Positions 36,139 through 44,637 of a stretch of DNA of 52,494 bases are shown here, in pieces (the first letter of the stretch is position 1; each line of letters starts with the position of its first letter). Origin of the DNA: an uncultured Fibrobacter sp. (lineage in GTDB: Bacteria; Fibrobacterota; Fibrobacteria; Fibrobacterales; Fibrobacteraceae); assembly GCA_946408125.1 (NCBI GenBank), contig CAMJQW010000013.1:1-52494 (forward strand), in the 5' to 3' direction. A program made the position numbers and the translations under genes. A model generated the notes under the pieces. That model saw only the letters and a list, made by a program, of their open reading frames with translations, was not told the origin of the DNA and did no database searches.

Positions 36139-37982
36139 TTCTTCACCTCGTCTTCCTTACCGAAATACGCCATCATCACCTTGCGCGCGATCGGACCCGA
36201 GACGGCGCCACCGCCGCCGGCAGCTTCCATAATGACAGCAACTGCAATTTCGGGATTATCAAGCGGAGCTACCGCCGCATACCAGGCATGCGTCTTCTCG
36301 CCCTTCTTCCATTCGCCCGAACCGGTCTTCGCACCGACGCGAATTCCAGGAATCGCGCCTCTCTTTCCCGTACCACCCGGATGGTTGACGACTGAATCCA
36401 TGGCGGCCATCAGAATCCTGTGCGTTTCGGGCTTCATGTTCCCGGGCCTGATGATTTCCGGTTCATAACGACGTACAACGTTGCCCGAATCGTCACGCAA
36501 TTCCTTCATGAAGTGCGGACGGTAAACTCCCTTGCCCGTCGCAAGCGAGCCCACCATGACCGCCTGCTGCAACGGCGTCACGAGTTCGCCCTGCCCGATG
36601 GCAAGATTCAAAATCAGGCCGCGAGCCCAACGCCATCCCAGGCGTTTGTTCTTCGCATTAAACGACGCGGAATCCACAAGCCACCCGCCCTTCTCGCCGG
36701 GAATGTCTACACCGAGCGGCTGTTCGCCGAGTCCGAAGCGACGGCCAAATTCATTGATGCGCGCCATATCGATATCGAGACCCGCCTGGTAAAAGAACAC
36801 GTCGCAGCTGAGACGAATCGCATTCACCACGTTCAGGTTGCCGTGAGTTCCCCAGCACTTCTGGTAACGTGCGCCATACTGGTAGCCGCCCGTGCAGGGC
36901 TTGGGATAATACTTGCTCTCCGAAAGGACTCCGTTCTCGAGGCCGGCGCCCGCGGTTATCAACTTGAAAACGGAAGCGGGCGTGTAGGTTCCCGAAATGG
37001 CGCGGTTCGTAAGGGGACGCATGGAGTCGAGAGCCACCTGAGCCCATCCCCTATTGCGTTCACGCTTCTTCAGCGAAAAGATGTTCGGGTCCAGACGCGG
37101 AGAACTTACCATCGCAAGAATTTCACCGTTACGCGGGTCGATTGCCACCAAGGCACCCTTCGCGCTGTCGGGAATAGCCTCCTCGGCCACGCGCTGGAGT
37201 TTCAAGTCTATCGTAGAGACCAGATGCAATCCGGGAACCGGAGGCTGGGACTCGATTCCCTTCACCGGGCCTAGTTCGCGTCCAGAAGCGTTCACCTCGA
37301 CAAGCTTGAGTCCGTTCGTACCGCGGAACTCCTGGTCATATCCCTGCTCAAGCCCCTTCTGTCCGATACGATCTCCCTGCGAATAGCCTTCATACTCCGG
37401 AAGTTTCAACTGGTCTTCCGAAATTTCGCTCGTATAACCGAGCACGTGCGAAGCAAGCGTTCCGTAAGGATATTCGCGACGGGATTCAATTACGGTAATG
37501 ACGCCCGGAAGTTCCGAGGAATGTTCTTCGATAATCGCAACCTGTTCCGGAGAAGCATCCTCAAAGAATCGGACCGGATGGTTCTTGATCCAACGGCAAC
37601 GCTGGAACGCCGTATCGAGCGAAAGGGAATCGAACAGACGAACGCCATCCTTGTCCGTAATACGGAGTAGACGACGGAAAACGGAATCGCGCTCGGCCTT
37701 GCTCCTCGGGAGGCTCATCGCCTGCAGGGCCACCTGGTACGAAGGCCTGTTGCGGACAAGCACTTCGCCATTCCTGTCATAGATGTATCCGCGCTCCGCC
37801 ACGAGCACCACCTTGCGAATGCGGTTGTTCTCGGAACGTTGCAAGTTCTCATCATAATGCGTGTACTGAAGCGAAAAAAGCCTGAGCAGGAGAATGCCGA
37901 ACAGGATGAGCGCAACACTCATGAACACAAGAACATTCCAGTTCCTGTTCTGGACATAATCGTTGTCGCCGAGCTTAAACAC
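36135..37982 (-). CDS. mrdA: Penicillin-binding protein 2 (elongasome transpeptidase)
   Basis: A 615-residue class B PBP that cross-links peptidoglycan in cell elongation. A single N-terminal helix (VLVFMSVALILFGILLLRLF) anchors it. The dimerisation domain (about 50-260, with ERGYIYDRNGEVLVRN and GYTSEISEDQL) is followed by the transpeptidase domain. There SVFK near residue 335 carries the catalytic serine, SCD near 390 is the second motif and KTG near 550 the third. I chose the GTG at 37982 (MFKLGDND) since longer frames would run deep into mreD; it overlaps the mreD stop by 8 bases. Confidence 0.93.
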   Translation of the reverse strand: MFKLGDNDYVQNRNWNVLVFMSVALILFGILLLRLFSLQYTHYDENLQRSENNRIRKVVLVAERGYIYDRNGEVLVRNRPSYQVALQAMSLPRSKAERDSVFRRLLRITDKDGVRLFDSLSLDTAFQRCRWIKNHPVRFFEDASPEQVAIIEEHSSELPGVITVIESRREYPYGTLASHVLGYTSEISEDQLKLPEYEGYSQGDRIGQKGLEQGYDQEFRGTNGLKLVEVNASGRELGPVKGIESQPPVPGLHLVSTIDLKLQRVAEEAIPDSAKGALVAIDPRNGEILAMVSSPRLDPNIFSLKKRERNRGWAQVALDSMRPLTNRAISGTYTPASVFKLITAGAGLENGVLSESKYYPKPCTGGYQYGARYQKCWGTHGNLNVVNAIRLSCDVFFYQAGLDIDMARINEFGRRFGLGEQPLGVDIPGEKGGWLVDSASFNAKNKRLGWRWARGLILNLAIGQGELVTPLQQAVMVGSLATGKGVYRPHFMKELRDDSGNVVRRYEPEIIRPGNMKPETHRILMAAMDSVVNHPGGTGKRGAIPGIRVGAKTGSGEWKKGEKTHAWYAAVAPLDNPEIAVAVIMEAAGGGGAVSGPIARKVMMAYFGKEDEVKK

Positions 37983-38472
37983 TGCGCTTCTTCTTCCCCG
38001 CTTTCCCTGCCGACAAGTAGAATACGACGGCACCGACAATCACCGTGTAAGCGCATTCCGGAAGCGTCTTGGAGAAGAAGAGGTTCGTGACCACATCCTT
38101 CTCGAGACCGGTCAGCAGGAAGTATATCATATCGCAAACAAAGAATCCTATCGCAAGAACAGCCATTTTCGCGGGAAGGTTCAGGGTAAGGAACCTCTCC
38201 TCCAACTGTCCAACAAGAAAACCGACGATCGTCATCGCAATCGTATGCGCACCGAGCCATTCCACAGGCGCATAAATGTCCTGCGTAAATCCGGCAAGGA
38301 ATCCCCAGAAACATCCCGTAGCAGGGCCGTGCTTGATGGCGATACCCACGATAAGGATGATTACGAAATCCGGCCCTATACCGAAGATCTGGAGCCAGTC
38401 ACCCACCGTCGTCTGCAAGACAAACGCGAGTATATACAGGAACAGGAGCTTCAGCCATTTCAAACTAGTCAT
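37975..38472 (-). CDS. mreD: Rod-shape protein MreD
   Basis: A 165-residue membrane protein with five to six helices, the usual size for MreD, and part of the elongasome linking MreB and MreC to PBP2 and RodA. The early helix LLFLYILAFVLQTTVG, the segment GPDFVIILIVGIAI, and the glycine-rich GCFWGFLAGFTQDIYAP (family pattern G...G...D) support the call. It overlaps mreC by 8 bases and mrdA by 8 bases. A lysine-rich tail (GKAGKKKRSV) ends it. Confidence 0.9.
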   Translation of the reverse strand: MTSLKWLKLLFLYILAFVLQTTVGDWLQIFGIGPDFVIILIVGIAIKHGPATGCFWGFLAGFTQDIYAPVEWLGAHTIAMTIVGFLVGQLEERFLTLNLPAKMAVLAIGFFVCDMIYFLLTGLEKDVVTNLFFSKTLPECAYTVIVGAVVFYLSAGKAGKKKRSV

Positions 38473-39292
38473 CGAGCAGCTCCTGGATTATCCAATCCGG
38501 TTCCTTTTCCATCACGAAAACTTCCTCGAGCGTCGAAAACTCCTGGAACGGCACGACATACATCTGGCGCATCACATCCAAATCCGCCTCACGCACGGCA
38601 CTCACCGTGCCCACGGGAATACCCTTCGGGAAAATTCCTCCGAGGCCAGAAGTAATCAGCGTATCGCCCGCCTTGACGCCCGCATGCGTGGGCACCATGG
38701 CCATAAGCATATGGCCATCGACCGATTCCAGGAATCCGACAACACGCGTACGGCGTTCAAGTACAGACAACTTAAGGTTCGGGTCAACGAGTAACTGCAC
38801 GCGCGCATATCCATACGAAACTTTCGTCACCTTTCCAACAAGCCCGTTCATCGAAAATACAGGCATGTTTTCCTTCACGCCGTGATGCGTTCCGCGATTG
38901 ATAATCATCGTCGTGAGGAATCTTCCGGGATTGTGTCCTACGACACGCGCCGTCACTATCGGATAACCCCACTTATCGTCAAACCGCACCAGCGCATGCA
39001 GTCGCGTCAATTCCTGCAGGCCTTCGCTTGCGTAATACGTTTCCTGGCGGAGTCTTGCGTTTTCCTGCTTGAGCTGTTCGTTTTCCGCAACAACGGAACG
39101 GTAAGCATCCAGCGAAGAAATCGCCATCTGTGCCGGATACAACACCGTACCGAGAATCGAAGAGACGATATTTTCCTTGACGAAGTTAGGAGCCTGGCGC
39201 ATCAACAAGCCGACAAGCAAAAAGAACACAAAGGCAATGATACCATGCCTTTGCGTGAATAAATCGACAATAAAGCGGAAAGCCCTAAACAT
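38465..39292 (-). CDS. mreC: Rod-shape protein MreC
   Basis: A 275-residue protein with one N-terminal helix (IIAFVFFLLVGLLM), a coiled coil (VVAENEQLKQENARLRQET), and a periplasmic double beta-barrel domain. Blocks GRFLTTMIINRGTHHGV, PVFSMNGLVGKV and GDTLITSGLGGIFPKGIPVG are diagnostic of MreC. It forms filaments that activate PBP2. It follows mreB by 23 bases and overlaps mreD. Confidence 0.93.
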   Translation of the reverse strand: MFRAFRFIVDLFTQRHGIIAFVFFLLVGLLMRQAPNFVKENIVSSILGTVLYPAQMAISSLDAYRSVVAENEQLKQENARLRQETYYASEGLQELTRLHALVRFDDKWGYPIVTARVVGHNPGRFLTTMIINRGTHHGVKENMPVFSMNGLVGKVTKVSYGYARVQLLVDPNLKLSVLERRTRVVGFLESVDGHMLMAMVPTHAGVKAGDTLITSGLGGIFPKGIPVGTVSAVREADLDVMRQMYVVPFQEFSTLEEVFVMEKEPDWIIQELLDD

Positions 39293-39315
39293 CGAACCGG
39301 GATATGAAGTTAGTC

Positions 39316-40338
39316 CTAGTTGGACGTAGCAATCAATACGGGACGATACTTATCGAGATCTTCCAGGATGCGAGCGGCGCCCTTGCAAACGCAAACCAGC
39401 GCATCGTCAAACACGTTTACGGAAAGACCCGTTTCCTTGCGGATGCGTTCGTCAAAGCCGCGCAGCTGCGAAGCACCACCGGTCATGATGATACCCTTGT
39501 CGTAAATATCGGCAGAGAGTTCGGCCGGAGTCATGCTGAGAGCCTGCTTCACGGCTTCGATAATCGCCGTCACAGGTTCGTTCAGAGCTTCACGGATTTC
39601 TTCGCTCTTGATGGTCATCGTGCGGGGCATGCCGGCAATAAAGTCGTGGCCCTTCACTTCCATCGTCAATTCTTCGTCGAGCGGGCTTGCAGAACCAATC
39701 TGAATCTTGATCTGTTCGGCAGTGCTTTCGCCCACCTGCAGGTTGTACATCGTACGGAGGTAGCGCACAATCGCATCGTCCATCTCGTCACCGCCCACGC
39801 GCACGGAAGCGTTGCAGACCGTACCGTTCAAAGCGATAACAGCGATGTCAGAAGTACCGCCACCGATATCCACAATCATGTTACCGACGGGATCTTCGAC
39901 AGGAATGCCCATACCAACGGCCGCGGCCATCGGTTCATGAACGAGGTGTACTTCCTTCGCACCCGCCTGACGAGCCGCATCAATCACGGCGCGCTTTTCC
40001 ACTTCGGTAATGCCGCTCGGCACGCCGACCACCACGCGAGGTTTCACCATCCACAGCGGGTACTTCTGCACACGCTTGATGAATGTCTGGAGGAGCGTTT
40101 CCACCAGTTCAAAATCGGCAATCACGCCATCGCGCATGGGGCGCACGGCGCGGGTTTCACCCGGAGTACGTCCCAGCATCTTCTTCGCCTCGAAACCGAT
40201 GGCACAGACACGGTTGTTCTTGCTATCCACCGCAATCACCGTGGGCTCGTTAATCACTATACCCTGGCCGGCGACGTGGACCAACGTATTCGCCGTACCA
40301 AGATCTATACCAATATCGCAAGAGAAAAGACCAAACAA
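39316..40338 (-). CDS. mreB: Rod-shape-determining actin MreB
   Basis: A 340-residue bacterial actin that organises lateral wall growth. The nucleotide-binding signatures DIGIDLGTANTLV (phosphate 1), MIVDIGGGTSDIAV (phosphate 2) and GIIMTGGASQLRG (adenosine motif) are complete. An amphipathic N-terminus (MFGLFSCDIG) may bind the membrane. The start codon is TTG with AAGGG 8 bases upstream; no in-frame ATG fits the known N-terminus. It is the first gene of the mreBCD-mrdA-rodA operon and has its own putative promoter, although a lipoprotein gene precedes it in the same direction. Confidence 0.95.
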   Translation of the reverse strand: MFGLFSCDIGIDLGTANTLVHVAGQGIVINEPTVIAVDSKNNRVCAIGFEAKKMLGRTPGETRAVRPMRDGVIADFELVETLLQTFIKRVQKYPLWMVKPRVVVGVPSGITEVEKRAVIDAARQAGAKEVHLVHEPMAAAVGMGIPVEDPVGNMIVDIGGGTSDIAVIALNGTVCNASVRVGGDEMDDAIVRYLRTMYNLQVGESTAEQIKIQIGSASPLDEELTMEVKGHDFIAGMPRTMTIKSEEIREALNEPVTAIIEAVKQALSMTPAELSADIYDKGIIMTGGASQLRGFDERIRKETGLSVNVFDDALVCVCKGAARILEDLDKYRPVLIATSN

Positions 40339-40374
40339 AATATCGCCCTTTTTTAAAGTGTGAAGCTAACAAGA

Positions 40375-40406
40375 AAAATATAGCATTTGTCCTATAAACG
40401 ACTCAA
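40375..40406 (-). promoter_or_regulatory. Putative mreB promoter, TTG-N21-TATATTTT
   Basis: On the minus strand TTG (40406-40404) is 21 bases from TATATTTT (40382-40375), about 36 bases before the mreB start. It fits the layout of the tRNA promoters in this window. Confidence 0.45.
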
Positions 40407-40407
40407 C

Positions 40408-40767
40408 CTAGGGCAGGGAATCCCTACCGAAATGGAGGTCCTTCAAATAGCGGTCCCATTGCCTCGCGGAGACGTCGTAACGGTACTTGCGCCTCTCGTA
40501 CATGGCGATATCCTTATAAATGAAGAAGTCCACCTCGGCATAAGCAGAATAGACCTCGGCCGCAGCCCCTTCGAACAAACGAAAATCCTTGACCCTGTAA
40601 TAGGGTTCATCCTTCAGGGCTTCTTTCCCCGAGGCTCGCATCGTCTGCGCAACCATGAACTTCAGGTCTTCCTGCAAATAGCTTTCCAGCTTCTGCTCAA
40701 TACGGTCCGTTCTTTCAGAACAACCTAACAAAACGAGGATCGATAAAAAAAGAATTGCAAATCTCAT
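40408..40767 (-). CDS. Small lipoprotein of unknown function
   Basis: A 119-residue predicted lipoprotein: MRFAILFLSILVLLGCSE is a short type II signal peptide with the lipobox LLGC. The mature part has an N-terminal helix (TDRIEQKLESYLQEDLKFMV) and a beta-rich C-terminal half (AEVYSAYAEVDFFIYK, RRKYRYDVSA). No family is recognised. The ATG at 40767 gives the proper signal; longer versions add sequence lying in the terminator of the outer-membrane gene. It lies 69 bases upstream of mreB. Confidence 0.7.
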   Translation of the reverse strand: MRFAILFLSILVLLGCSERTDRIEQKLESYLQEDLKFMVAQTMRASGKEALKDEPYYRVKDFRLFEGAAAEVYSAYAEVDFFIYKDIAMYERRKYRYDVSARQWDRYLKDLHFGRDSLP

Positions 40768-40793
40768 GACAAAAAAATAGTTATTCAAAGTCA

Positions 40794-40829
40794 CAATAAA
40801 AAAAAGAAATGCCCTCCGGTGGAGAGCAT
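40794..40829 (-). terminator. Rho-independent terminator of the outer-membrane protein gene
   Basis: Minus-strand stem ATGCTCTCC and GGAGGGCAT (one T-G pair) with a 3-base loop, followed by TTCTTTTTTTT. It lies 24 bases after the stop codon of the gene at 40854-42140. Confidence 0.9.
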
Positions 40830-40853
40830 TCCTCAATAGTCGGTCGTATCCTA

Positions 40854-42140
40854 CTAGAAGCTGTAGGTCGCAGAAATTCTGGAGAAGAGACGGCCTTCAC
40901 CCTGGAACGGGTTGCGGAAGAGCATGTCTTCGGCGACAGTCACGTCAATCTTGAGCTTTTCTTCGATGTTGATACCGAAACCGAATCCGACGTGGTCATC
41001 GGCAGTGCCGTCAGCCAGCGGGTTGGTCGTAAAGAAGTTGCCGCTTTCCTTGCAGATGCCGTCCTTGCCGATGTTCTTGTCGTTCTTGTCGCATTCGGTG
41101 TAGAGGATGGACTTCTGGCCACCGACGCGGATAACGAACCAATCCCACCAGATGTTACGTTCAATACCAAAGCTGATCAAGCCACCGATGTCGGAACGTT
41201 CATCCCAGTTCGGATCCTTGACATTGCTTGCATCATAGACGGTTTCGCCGGAGTCATAGTCGAACGTCCAATCATGCGCGCGCATCTTGTTCCAAACGAA
41301 GTCTCCGCCCAACCAGAAGAAACCGCGATCAAGCGCAACGTTGATGCCGAGGCCAACCTGAGCATGCTTGTCTTCGATGCCCGGAGCCTGGATCAATTTC
41401 ATGGAGAAGGCCGGAACGAGTTCGCCATCGAGAGCCTCGAGGGTGAAGAACGCACGGGACTTGGCCAAGAAGGAGAAGTCGCCATCGTCAAAGAAGTTCT
41501 GGTGTTCGGGACCGTACTGGATGCGGGCCAAGCCGAAGCTGAACTCGAAATCGATGTTGCTGCCGAACTGGAGGTTCAAACCACCATCAGCCTGGACGAT
41601 AGACGCAAAAGCTTCTGCATCAACCTGGTAGGAACCGCTCGGCGTTTCGTAGCCACCATCCTGGTGGGCGATATAGATGTGCAAGCCCCAAGCGTCGCCG
41701 CTAATCAGCGTGCCACCCAAGAAGCCGTCAAAGTTCGTCACGGTCTCGGGAGTCTTGGTCAGCTTGCCGTCATCGCCAATCACGGCTGTCGGCAGGTAAC
41801 GGGTAAGTTCAGAAATACGGCCAAAGAGACCACCGATGGAAAGACGCGGGTCGGGATTGTTCTCGTCACCCAGGGAGACGGAGAAAATGCCACCAAAATT
41901 CGGGAACCTCGGATCCTGGTTCGTACCGGCAGGAACATCCTCGGTGTAAGGACCGAACTCACCAATCAAGTAGTTCGGATAGAGGTTGATGTTTGCCGGG
42001 TTGTCAAAGATGCTCACATCATCCATGATATAGGTGGTGTTCTTGCCCATGGACTCGATTCGGGCGAACGTCGCAAAGGCGGACCCAACACCAAGAATAC
42101 CGAAGGCAACACCAACTGCTGCTGCAGATCTTAAGTTCAT
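40854..42140 (-). CDS. Outer-membrane beta-barrel protein
   Basis: A 428-residue protein with a signal peptide (AAVGVAFGILGVGSAFA) and a body of alternating amphipathic strands. It ends in an aromatic C-terminus (RISATYSF), the recognition pattern for the BAM complex. An early segment, DDVSIFDNPANINLYPN, resembles the NPAN/NPAG motif near the start of FadL- and PorV-type barrels. It is probably a porin or transport partner in the outer membrane; the substrate is unknown. It has its own promoter (42167-42197), a good Shine-Dalgarno (AAGGAG) and its own terminator, so it is an independent unit, perhaps strongly expressed. Confidence 0.8.
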   Translation of the reverse strand: MNLRSAAAVGVAFGILGVGSAFATFARIESMGKNTTYIMDDVSIFDNPANINLYPNYLIGEFGPYTEDVPAGTNQDPRFPNFGGIFSVSLGDENNPDPRLSIGGLFGRISELTRYLPTAVIGDDGKLTKTPETVTNFDGFLGGTLISGDAWGLHIYIAHQDGGYETPSGSYQVDAEAFASIVQADGGLNLQFGSNIDFEFSFGLARIQYGPEHQNFFDDGDFSFLAKSRAFFTLEALDGELVPAFSMKLIQAPGIEDKHAQVGLGINVALDRGFFWLGGDFVWNKMRAHDWTFDYDSGETVYDASNVKDPNWDERSDIGGLISFGIERNIWWDWFVIRVGGQKSILYTECDKNDKNIGKDGICKESGNFFTTNPLADGTADDHVGFGFGINIEEKLKIDVTVAEDMLFRNPFQGEGRLFSRISATYSF

Positions 42141-42166
42141 TAGAGGACTCCTTGTAAATTCTACCT

Positions 42167-42197
42167 TAAAGTTAATTTTATTCGTTCAAAAACGCAA
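42167..42197 (-). promoter_or_regulatory. Promoter of the outer-membrane protein gene, TTG-N20-TAACTTTA
   Basis: On the minus strand TTG (42197-42195) is 20 bases from TAACTTTA (42174-42167), 26 bases before the ATG. Same layout as the tRNA promoters of this window. Confidence 0.55.
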
Positions 42198-42204
42198 CTA
42201 AAAA

Positions 42205-42258
42205 ATGCAAAAAAGACCAAGCTTTTGGGGCTTGGTCTTTTTTTGCGCCTTGCGCAAG
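42205..42258 (-). terminator. Terminator of the ExbB-ExbD-AgmX operon
   Basis: A stem AAAAGACCAAGC and GCTTGGTCTTTT with a 7-base loop; on the minus strand it ends in a T run (TCTTTTTTGC). A second small palindrome TTGCGC/GCGCAA (42243-42257) lies between it and the agmX-like stop. Confidence 0.9.
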
Positions 42259-42271
42259 TCGTTCAAGAAGA

Positions 42272-43204
42272 TTATTCGGAGAACGTGAACGGAATGGTTA
42301 CCGTCGTGTTACCAGACTTAACCTTGCTGAACTTCCAGCGGCTCACAGCGGTTTTGATTTCGCCATCAAACTCGCCGTAACCGGTCGTAGAAGAAGCAAT
42401 GGAAATGCTGATAACTTCGCCACCCGGAGCAATCGTGAACTTCAAGGTAACCTTACCCTGGAATCCCGGTTTCTTCTTCAGGAACTTGTTATAGATGTGG
42501 CGCAGACCCGGAGTACGCTGACGCACAACCTTCATGATGTCCGCAGCGGAACGAGATCCACCACCGGCACCCATGTCGATATCGCGTTCAGACGGAGTCT
42601 TGATGGAGCCCTTAGCCTTGGTAGCGATACCACCGCCACCACCGCCAAGGAGGCCTGCCAGGCCGTCACCGATACCACCGGAACCGCCTTCAGCGTAACC
42701 TTCGTTGAAGCCACCATCAGCCTTACCGCGACGACCACCGAGAACGGTCTTACCCGTCGTCTGGAGGCCAGCCACGTCCTTCAGCACCTTGTCGATGTCC
42801 TTGGAGAACTTCTGGTTCTTCATGAGGTCATAGGCACCGGCACTGGCATTCTTGGTCTGAGCAGTGAGGAGCTTAAGCACGCCACGAGTCTGCGGAGCGT
42901 TGGGCTGGCCCTTACCACGGGGCTTACCACCACCACCGGCCTTCTTGCGCGGCTTCTTCGGCTCTTCCTTCTTCTTTTCTTCCTTCTTCTCTTCCTTCTT
43001 TTCTTCCATCATCATGGAAGCGGAGAGGTCTTCAGCAGCGGATTCTTCGAAGATAACTTCGTCGACCACAGCTTCGTACATGGAAGCCCAGAGAGAGAAA
43101 GCGAGAGCAACAATCACGGAGATACCGGCGATTGCACCCATCTTCTTGTCGGATTCCGGCATCAGGGACGCAACTAACGGATCTAATTGCTGTTTTTTAG
43201 CCAT
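42272..43204 (-). CDS. AgmX/TonB-type energy-transducing protein
   Basis: A 310-residue inner-membrane protein that should carry force from an ExbB/ExbD motor into the periplasm. One helix (GAIAGISVIVALAFSLWASMY, about 23-43) is followed by a Lys/Glu-rich stretch (EEKKEEKKEEKKKEEPKK) and a glycine-rich, flexible region (about 85-215). The C-terminal domain (about 225-310) has VVRQRTPGLRHIYNKFLKK, FQGKVTLKFTIAPGGEV and VTIPFTF, the pattern of AgmX/PglI and TonB C-termini. It is the last gene of the ExbB-ExbD-ExbD cluster, 2 bases after the ExbD gene, and precedes a strong terminator. Confidence 0.85.
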   Translation of the reverse strand: MAKKQQLDPLVASLMPESDKKMGAIAGISVIVALAFSLWASMYEAVVDEVIFEESAAEDLSASMMMEEKKEEKKEEKKKEEPKKPRKKAGGGGKPRGKGQPNAPQTRGVLKLLTAQTKNASAGAYDLMKNQKFSKDIDKVLKDVAGLQTTGKTVLGGRRGKADGGFNEGYAEGGSGGIGDGLAGLLGGGGGGIATKAKGSIKTPSERDIDMGAGGGSRSAADIMKVVRQRTPGLRHIYNKFLKKKPGFQGKVTLKFTIAPGGEVISISIASSTTGYGEFDGEIKTAVSRWKFSKVKSGNTTVTIPFTFSE

Positions 43205-43206
43205 AA

Positions 43207-43701
43207 TTATTCCTCCCCGCCGTTCTTCTGCATCACGGCGAATGCGATATTCGTGTAACCGGAGAAGCCACAGGTGGCCATCACCTTATACATCGCATCG
43301 TACGGGATATTCTTGTCGATCTGAACAATGATGTTACCGGCTTCATCGGCAGGGAGACCCATCTTGAGGGCGTGTTCCTGTTCGATAGCGCGGCGGTCCT
43401 TCAGGATTTCGTCCAGCTTGGTGACAAGCAGGTCTTCCTGAGCGAGCACGTCGGCAGTCGGCACAACCTTTTCATTATCGGCGATAACGTAGTTCGCATC
43501 AACCACGACAGTCAGAGAAACAGTCTTCGGCTGCACCTTGGAGGTGGAGATCGGAAGAATCAGGTTCTCGGCCTGCGTGAGCAGCTGACCTTCGGCATCC
43601 ATGTTCTTAATCATGAACACCAGGATGATGGTCATCATGTCCATCATGGAGGTCAAGGAGAAAGGTACGTCTTCGCTATATTTACGAGTTTTTCTAGCCA
43701 T
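43207..43701 (-). CDS. ExbD/TolR-type protein, with the motor aspartate
   Basis: A 164-residue inner-membrane protein with one helix (about 15-33, SLTSMMDMMTIILVFMIK) and a periplasmic domain. Asp21 in this helix matches the conserved protonatable Asp of ExbD/TolR (D25 in E. coli ExbD), which conducts protons with ExbB/TolQ. The periplasmic part ends with IIVQIDKNIPYDAMYKVM and GYTNIAFAV, the usual ExbD C-terminal fold. A moderate insertion of about 25 residues occurs around 80-110. It lies between the second ExbD gene and the AgmX-like gene with 2-base gaps on both sides. Confidence 0.88.
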   Translation of the reverse strand: MARKTRKYSEDVPFSLTSMMDMMTIILVFMIKNMDAEGQLLTQAENLILPISTSKVQPKTVSLTVVVDANYVIADNEKVVPTADVLAQEDLLVTKLDEILKDRRAIEQEHALKMGLPADEAGNIIVQIDKNIPYDAMYKVMATCGFSGYTNIAFAVMQKNGGEE

Positions 43702-43703
43702 GA

Positions 43704-44600
43704 TTAACCTCCCAACTTAGCAAGATTGATCTTGGTGAACCCAGCTTCCTTGGAACGGTCCATGAGCTGGATGATCTTGTCAAATTGAGTATCATCGTTA
43801 GCAACGATGATAATGTTATCAACGTCTTCGAGGTCAATAAACTGCGTATGGATAGCAATGAGGTCCTTAGCAATCAGATCGTATGCGGAAAGCGGATAGA
43901 TCATGTTTTTAGCAGCGACATCCGGTTTGAGCGTACGAGCCGAGTTCGGGGTCAGGGTAGCGAGGGCTACACCGGCAGCGGGCTTCTTGAGAGCCGGCGG
44001 CGGAGTGAGGCCGAGGGTACCTTCACCCGGAAGGGCGATAAAGTTGTTGTTGCCATCCACGTAGGCACTGTCGGCAGCCGGTTCTTCGGCGCTACCCCCG
44101 TTGGAGTAGAGAGCCCAAATAACGCGGCCCGGATCTTCTTCAGATTCCTTGTTGATAGCCCAAAGTTCGATGGTCTCGATTTCATAGAGATACTTCTCTT
44201 TATCCATCTCAGAGCCATCCTTGCACTTCGGTCCATGTCCGCTTTCAACAGTAGCCTTAACGTCTTCCATCGCGTAAGTAACGAGCTTAGCATCGGACTT
44301 GCAACGGAACGTCCACATTTCCTTGAAATAGACGTTCGGCTGGAAACCACCACGAGCACCAATCACGAGATAGTCGCTGGTAATCGCGAGGGACAAGTTC
44401 AATGCCTGCTGGTCCGGTTCCGGAGGCGTTTCATTGTCGAGGTTCATCATGCTGCGTTCCGGCAGGTTAACTTCGACAATAGCAAGCTTGGAGAAAGCCG
44501 TCATGGTCAAAAGCATAGGAATCAGAATGGTAAACAAGCCCATCGCCGGCAACAGGTCCGGTTCTTCGACTTTACCAGGTTTCTTGATTTGTTTTGCCAT
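43704..44600 (-). CDS. Long ExbD/TolR-like protein lacking the motor aspartate
   Basis: A 298-residue protein, about twice the family length. Its N-terminal helix (DLLPAMGLFTILIPMLLTM) aligns without gaps to the other ExbD of this cluster, but position 21 is Gly rather than Asp. The C-terminus keeps the ExbD ending (DVDNIIIVANDDTQFDKIIQLM, AGFTKINLAKLGG). Between them, about residues 70-220, is an extra segment with four or fewer cysteines and a Pro/Ala-rich stretch, of no recognised family. It follows exbB by 37 bases and probably forms a mixed dimer with the smaller ExbD. A structural or anchoring role is inferred. Confidence 0.8.
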   Translation of the reverse strand: MAKQIKKPGKVEEPDLLPAMGLFTILIPMLLTMTAFSKLAIVEVNLPERSMMNLDNETPPEPDQQALNLSLAITSDYLVIGARGGFQPNVYFKEMWTFRCKSDAKLVTYAMEDVKATVESGHGPKCKDGSEMDKEKYLYEIETIELWAINKESEEDPGRVIWALYSNGGSAEEPAADSAYVDGNNNFIALPGEGTLGLTPPPALKKPAAGVALATLTPNSARTLKPDVAAKNMIYPLSAYDLIAKDLIAIHTQFIDLEDVDNIIIVANDDTQFDKIIQLMDRSKEAGFTKINLAKLGG

Positions 44601-44637
44601 GTTTTATAACTCCGTTTTTTAAAAACTCTCGATTGAA

